Source of the DNA: Salvia splendens
Lineage: Eukaryota; Streptophyta; Magnoliopsida; Lamiales; Lamiaceae
Assembly: GCF_004379255.2 (NCBI RefSeq)
Contig: NC_056050.1
Span: 18,841,514 to 18,905,513, forward strand
Length of the DNA stretch: 64,000 nucleotides
Direction of reading: 5' to 3'
The notes below the pieces were generated by a model that worked only from the letters and a program-made list of their open reading frames with translations, ran no database searches and had not been told where the DNA came from. How positions within the stretch are numbered: position 1 is the stretch's first letter; each line of letters begins with the position of its first letter. Positions 58,691-64,000 of this stretch are shown here, one piece after another. Made by a program: the position numbers and the translations under genes.

Positions 58691-61275
58691 GAGTGAGACG
58701 ATGTGTGCTCATTCTAATGTTCTAGGTCGAGCTACTAACTCCAATGAATCCACTAGATCACTAGGTCTAGGAACTCGAGGGAATATAGAAGACTCAGTCG
58801 TTGGACACACAAAGCTCGTGTTTCAGAGATCCCTCAACCCGTTATACTATAGACTAGTATAGAGAAGCAGGGGTCGATCCCACGAAGATGGACACGTAAG
58901 AAAGCATCTAAAGACTTTGGTTTAGAAAACGGCTGCTGCCACGCAATTTGGGTTGAGGTTAACTACTATTACACCGAGGCACAAAATCAAACACTAGACC
59001 TAGGAACTGTAGACATCATGCTGGCAACGAACATCAAAATAACCGACTAACTTTCTAGACCGAGCAAACAACTTCCTAATATAACTAAACAGAAAGCGAG
59101 TAACAGTGGGGACCATGTTCCAGAAATAACAAGTACGGAAGAAAAAGCTGCAACTAACTAACTAAGGATTTATCTAACAGCAACATGCATCTCATCGGCT
59201 AAATCAAATACGAATATGAAGAAAACAGAGCACATACCCAGATTCGAACAGAATATAGAAGTTAGGACGTCGGAAACTTGCGACTAGCCAGAAATAAAAC
59301 AGATCAACATATACTAGACGGAATGAAATGAACACACGAAAACTAGGCATAAATCACGATCACTCTGTTTCAGCTTCAACGCCGGATACTTAATCCACTC
59401 CGGATCCAAGCAATCCGGTCCCAACAACAACCAAAATCAACTCCATGATTCTCGATTCAACAGATCTGCTCCGATCAACACTAGATTCCAGCGAGTCTCC
59501 TCAAACTCAGCAACCAATCACGAAAATCAAACATCCAATTCAACATTCACAACTAGCTCAAGATAAACAACTCAAATATGGAAAACAGAAATTTCATAAA
59601 CAACGGAAATTCAACAGCAAACAGGGCCGAGCTTCGAACAGCGAAGCTCGGTTAAATTCACGACAGTAAAGTAAAATGAAAACGATTAAATTGTTTCTTC
59701 GCCCTCTGTAAGGACGGTGTTACCCACTACTGACTAGCAAAATAAACCCGAGAACATCTCACAATTTCCCAATTAAACCCAAAGTATGTAGAAGTGAGTG
59801 AGCTAGAGCTGCAATCTGGTCATAAGGCCTCCACCGAGAAGGTCCCCTCTGATTGAATGTTTTCTTCTTTATATAGGTGCGGAATCTTCTAGAAGCCTTC
59901 GTAGAAATCTCCATTCTACCCTTCATCTCCTTGATTTCCTCCGTCTTGTAATTTTTCTTCAAATTGCTCACTTATTAGCCAGTTTCCTTGGACCATGCAA
60001 TTGTCCTCTTCTTTTCCTGGACCTGGCGAAAACCTTCTACACACCTGGCTTAAACTATGTGTTAAACCCTGCAAATGCACGAATTTAACCTTTTGACCCA
60101 TGCATGAAATTAACCTTATCAAACTGCTCACACTTAAACCATACTTGTCCTCAAGTATGAAGACAAGAAAAATAGAAATAAGGCAAATTTCAATGCATGG
60201 TTATCCTTGACCGACTCTACAGACACAACAAAACAAAAACTCCTAGACCTAAACACAAAACAGACTCACAAAAAAAACAAACACTTAAAGAAAAACACGA
60301 AGAAAAACACAAAGGCATGAACCAGCTTCAACTTTTAGACAGCCGTCCCTACAAGCATAAGGTCAATCCGATTCGTCTACAGTCTTCAAATCCTCCTATT
60401 TTCCTTCTTCTACCTAGTCGGTCTGTCTTGTCAGTTCGTCAAGATAGCCTTTTGATTTCCCACTTGTTGGATTCATTCGATCACTCATTCCTCACCAAGG
60501 ATGTTAGGATCGAATCACTCTTAAGTCAAAGTTATACCACTGATGCGTCGGGTTATGAGAGTTTCTCATTTCTACAATCTCCTCCTTTTCTCATTATTAT
60601 ATATATATTTTTAATTCCTGAGTCAGGTTACTATTGCTTCCTGCCCTTAGGGATTATTTTCTCTTTTATCCCCCTTTTTATATTTTCCCCTGGACTTCGT
60701 CCAACTTATACCTCTGAATTATATTTTTTAATTTTTTTTTAATTATTCCTCCTCTGGACTTCATCTAGCTTATACCTCCATTCCTGGACTTCGTCTAGCT
60801 TATATCTCTGAAGCCCATTTTTTTCTTTTTCTCCTTCATACTCAACTCCCTAAGTATCAAGTGGTAGCCCCCCCCTTTTTTACAAGTCAGCTCTCAATGT
60901 ATAGGCTTATAACTCACTCTTTAAAGTGGGGCTTCACAACTAGGTCATCTAAGGCATTTTCTATCGTCCTTACTTCATTCAGACCGTATTCAGCTTATTA
61001 AGGGAAAAAGGCATCAGAGTTGACATGCATCCTATCTTCAATTGCTCTTACTAAAGGGATCTTGCCTTATTATATCCACTTGCTCATGAGGTACACAAAA
61101 ACACTAGACCTAGAGACTCCTAAACACAAAACACATACTGCACTAACTTCCTCCCCCTCCCATTTCACTCAAGCTTGTCCCCAAGCTATCCTAGTGAAGG
61201 GGGGAAATAGGGAAGTATGAACAGCACAAAACAGACAGACAAACACATAACATCAATACGCACAAACGAAACAAA

Positions 61276-61402
61276 CTTCTCACACTTAGACCGAGCAACG
61301 GGCTAAGTGGGAGAAAGTACAGCAGAACAAAAACCAACACATGCCAAAAAGAAACATAAACTTCTCACACTTAGACCAAAGATTGGGCTAAGTGGGAGAA
61401 AG
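61276..61402 (-). repeat. Hairpin pair of Athila-type element C
   Basis: Arms CTTCTCACACTTAGACC and GGGCTAAGTGGGAGAAAG: 61276-61292 with 61300-61316, and 61361-61377 with 61385-61402. Spacing between the two hairpins is about 45 nt. They start about 120 nt after the last ORF stop in element sense. Confidence 0.87.
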
Positions 61403-61520
61403 TAGTTATAAACGCAGACAACTATATACAGAGCATGCTGGGAAAAGAAATACACAACACAAAACAACAAATAAACACACATAAGAAAGAAAGAAAGGAA
61501 AGAAAAAACTGAGAGTAGAG

Positions 61521-64000
61521 TTACTTGGTCAAGGAGTGTTTATTTCGGGGTTTGGTTCCCTGCGGTGGAACGTAGGGGTGGGTTACTTTTGCTTTCTTCC
61601 TTGTCAGTGACTCCGGCTTATCTATCTCCTTATCACTCGGGCTAGTTACTGACTTCGGTACTGACACAGGCTTCTTAACTGAAACGGGTTTCGATGCAAA
61701 CGGGGCTGTCAAGGGCTTTGAAGCTGGTGGGGGAAGCTGGGCAGTTGAACTTCCTGGCCCTGGCTGGGTTGGCATGTGGCTGGGTCCAGGAGGCAATATC
61801 GTCTGTTGTACAGCAAAGTTCTCCTTCAACCATTTTGTCATCATCATCATTAAAGAGACGACCTCCGCCATCCGATCAGTCTGTGTGGATGGATTCCCAA
61901 CCATGACAGTGACGCGCCTTTGAGGGCCTGCATCTCATCCCTAACTCTGCCGAGCTCTGTCTGTATCCCGGTCATCTATTTTCTGATGGCACCAAGTTCC
62001 TTGTGCATCACACCCATTTCCTTTCTGACTTCACCAAATTCCTTGCGCATAACACTCACTTCCTCTTTCATCGCCTCGTACTCAACACTGGCTTTTGATC
62101 CAACAACGTCCTGTTCTTGCTTAACCTGGGGCTCCAATCTGCCGACTTCGTAAAAGCACACATCCTTTCCAGACATGTATAACAATCCTTTGTTGAAGAA
62201 ATATTCTACGTTGAAAACCTCCGGGGGCTCACACATATCTACCTCGGGGGCAGATTTAGCGATCTTCATTATCGTATTGCGTTGAAGGTAAGCCCCTAAG
62301 AGGTGACACGTGTACATATGTCTGGAAGGGTTTGCGGCCATTTGATGACACGCCTGGGCTAACCAGTAACCCAGGTGCACTTTGACCCCCTTGGCCATGC
62401 ACCATGTGAAGTAAAGATCTGTCGTAGTCAAGGTAGAGTTGGCAGTACCCATAAGGTTGTAGCTGATAAAGGTCTGAGCAAAACGAAGTACGTGATTCCC
62501 AATGTGAAACCCCTTCGAGTAGCTTGTTTTGAACTGTCCCACCTTCGGATGGGTGATGAACTCCCACGCAGATTGTGGCTTGAAACCAGGAGTGAATTTC
62601 GGCGCCCCTACCAGACGATCGTTCCAGATCCCCTCGTCATCCTCTGCACGAGTGAACAATCCCATTCGGAGAGACCATTCCCGGATACTCATCTTATGTT
62701 CTTCCGTAAACAGACGGAAAGTGATTGAATCTGCATCCAAATCTGTGGTGGGCTTTAGTCGAAAGGTAGAAAATAACTCACGTGCCAGGGCCGTTGGTAC
62801 GTCCGCAGTGCTATGCCTTAACATCCAGTCGAACCCGATGGCCTCGATATATTGCCGGAACTCCTCATCACAAGCTATCTCCTTCAACTCCTCAGGATCA
62901 TAACGTTTTCCAGACTTTGCAAGCTTACCCGTGCTACACCGTTCCTTGTAAGTCACCGCCCGCTTGGGATCCTCAAACCTCCTCATTGCGTCTAGCAGTC
63001 CTTTAGTGATCCAGACCTCTACAAGCTCAAAATTTAATTCCTCCTCTGGTTCTTCCAACTCGACCTCTTCAGGTTCACTAGACTGGGCAGGGTTAACAGG
63101 TTCCTTCTTGTACGGTACTTTCGCGGGTGGAGGAAGTGAGGCTTCAACAGACTTACCCCCAGCGGCCTTCTTCGACTTCTTGACCAAGGAAATAGTTGTG
63201 TGTTTACCCTTCCTTTTCCTCTCCGCCGCCTGGCGGCACTCCTCCTCGTCGCTAGGTCCAGGATAATCTACCTTCTCCGTTCACGTAGCTGCTGGATCCA
63301 GTACCTCTTTATCTGTAGGTAGGATTGTATCATCAATCTCATCCAACAGGTTCCGTCTAGCCTGTCGCCTAGCTTCCCGTTTATCTACCGGAGAACCTGT
63401 CCTTTCCGGAACATCTGTCAGATCGACCACTAATTGCTCATTCCCATCGACGGGTTCCAGTATATCTTCAGTAATGAGGCCTATCGCCTCCTCAAACAAT
63501 TTAGGGGTTGCCCCCTCAATGTAAATAGGGGTTTCCCCCTCCACCATCTGTTTCTCCTCACGGGCATCACCGCCCACAATCGTCACAGGGGTTTCCCCCT
63601 CATTAGCTTTACTAGCAAGAACAGGGGTTTCCCCCTCCAAATTTTCAACAAGGGTTTCCCCTTCGGTATCTCTCTGATCAGAAATTAGGGCATCACCGCC
63701 CTCGATCCTTCCTGGGGTTTCCCCCTCAACTATTCCTTCAACAGAAACAGGGGTTTCCCCCTCTAAAACATCACCAGAAATAACAGGGGCCTCCCCCTCA
63801 ACCTTTTCAACAGGGGTTTCCCCCTCAGATACAGACGCTAACCTTTGAATGTCAACCGCCAACTGTTCAAACCCTGTCGCCAGATCCGCTTCTATCTTTG
63901 TTTTGCCGCCGTCTGCCACATCCTTCTCGGTCACACCGACGGGCGGTACTGTTGTAGTTTGCAAAAATGTTGTGCTGAGTGGACGAACCTTCAGGAATAG
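61521..64000 (-). pseudogene. Athila ORF-1 (env-like position) protein, element C
   Basis: The frame is open from the right window edge. The N-terminal part has nine degenerate EGETPV repeats (about 63840-63480). A TGA at 63281-63283 interrupts the frame, which then continues through a Lys/Pro/Glu-rich region into the domain known from Arabidopsis retrotransposon ORF-1 proteins (ITFRLFTEEHKMSIREWSLR, GIWNDRLVG, LRFAQTFISYNLMGTANSTL). A heptad-like coiled coil follows (MRKEFGE, VRKEMGV, MHKELGA), then TAG at 61976-61978 and a frameshift near 61915. The basic tail ends at 61521 (KPRNKHSLTK). In Athila elements this gene lies between pol and the 3' LTR and has been called env-like. Its real role is unknown, and I see no clear membrane segment. 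Confidence 0.75.
63480..63840 (-). repeat. EGETPV-coding tandem-like repeats
   Basis: On the + strand GGGGTTTCCCCCTC recurs about every 40-65 bp, encoding EGETPV, EGEAPV, EGETPG, EGETLV or EGETPI on the minus strand. Nine degenerate copies are countable, separated by variable linkers, two of which carry GGDA. Confidence 0.9.

Larger units (their letters stand above)
52867..58700 (-). mobile_element. Athila-type gypsy element B (internally deleted)
   Basis: Same noncoding order as A and C: GGTCGATCCCATAGAG and GGCTGCTGCCACGC at 53043-53119, a long leader with repeated CTTCTAGAA motifs, CTTGTCCTCAAGTATAAAG at 54050, and a hairpin pair at 55452-55606. Coding remnants on the minus strand are a gag C terminus, a retropepsin, an integrase C-terminal tail and a 206-codon ORF; RT, RNase H and the integrase core are absent. 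Element C truncates its gag at about 58700. This is a large retrotransposon derivative that depends on others for movement. Confidence 0.65.
58701..64000 (-). mobile_element. Athila-type gypsy element C (continues past window)
   Basis: Noncoding 3' part with GGTCGATCCCACGAAG and GGCTGCTGCCACGC (58867-58941), CTTGTCCTCAAGTATGAAG (60144-60162), CTTGTCCCCAAGCT (61175-61188) and a hairpin pair (61276-61402), followed in + coordinates by minus-strand ORF-1 that runs off the right edge. The left limit is where gag of element B stops (about 58700), with no certain LTR terminus. Confidence 0.65.

Noticed and set aside
60197..60742. 181-codon plus-strand frame in Athila-type leader DNA
   Set aside because: Low-complexity Lys- and Phe-rich translation in a region conserved only as noncoding sequence among the three elements.

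Overview
This is nuclear DNA of a flowering plant, very probably an asterid eudicot and perhaps of the order Lamiales. The coding genes have plant introns. The dirigent protein closely resembles, from memory, the pinoresinol-forming type first described in Forsythia. Most of the window is AT-rich and made of plant transposons at several nesting depths. The species cannot be named from sequence alone.

Only two host genes look intact: a CHX-type cation/H+ exchanger on the + strand (10599-13235, one coding intron) and a single-exon, secreted DIR-a dirigent protein (47794-48360, +). A second CHX gene lies tail-to-tail with the first on the minus strand (28241 down to 16861). It is a pseudogene: its intron holds a Mutator-like element with arrays of short palindromes, and its large exon is split by a Ty3/gypsy (Reina-type chromovirus) retrotransposon with clean 5-bp target duplications. 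It also has frameshifts and a stop codon. Both CHX copies keep a similar tRNA-derived SINE-like fragment in intron 1, in the same orientation, so they look like a true inverted duplication.

Layout: 1-3998, 3' part of a Ty1/copia element with its 3' LTR. 4898-6837, PIF/Harbinger copy 1. 7-10 kb, intergenic sequence and the putative CHX promoter and 5' UTR intron. 10.6-13.2 kb, CHX. 13.4-16.2 kb, MITEs. 16.9-28.2 kb, ruined CHX with nested insertions. 28.66-33.1 kb, Harbinger copy 2, split by a 2.4-kb solo LTR that carries a (TAA)n tract. 33.6-39 kb, a hAT-type MITE, a long inverted repeat with nested Stowaway MITEs, and AT-rich spacer. 39.3-44.6 kb, a MuDR-like MULE pseudogene with a small GRF-type zinc-finger ORF convergent to it. 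45-47 kb, further MITEs. 47.8 kb, the dirigent gene. 50-64 kb, three stacked Athila-type gypsy elements on the minus strand, each carrying a pair of conserved hairpins just downstream of its last ORF.

No operon-like cooperation is expected. The host genes act separately: CHX in endomembrane K+/pH homeostasis, dirigent in stereoselective lignan coupling in the cell wall. The rest is a record of transposon insertion and decay. The most distinctive structures are the palindrome arrays of the intronic MULE, the paired hairpins of the Athila-like elements, and the GRF zinc-finger ORF in a mudrB-like position.
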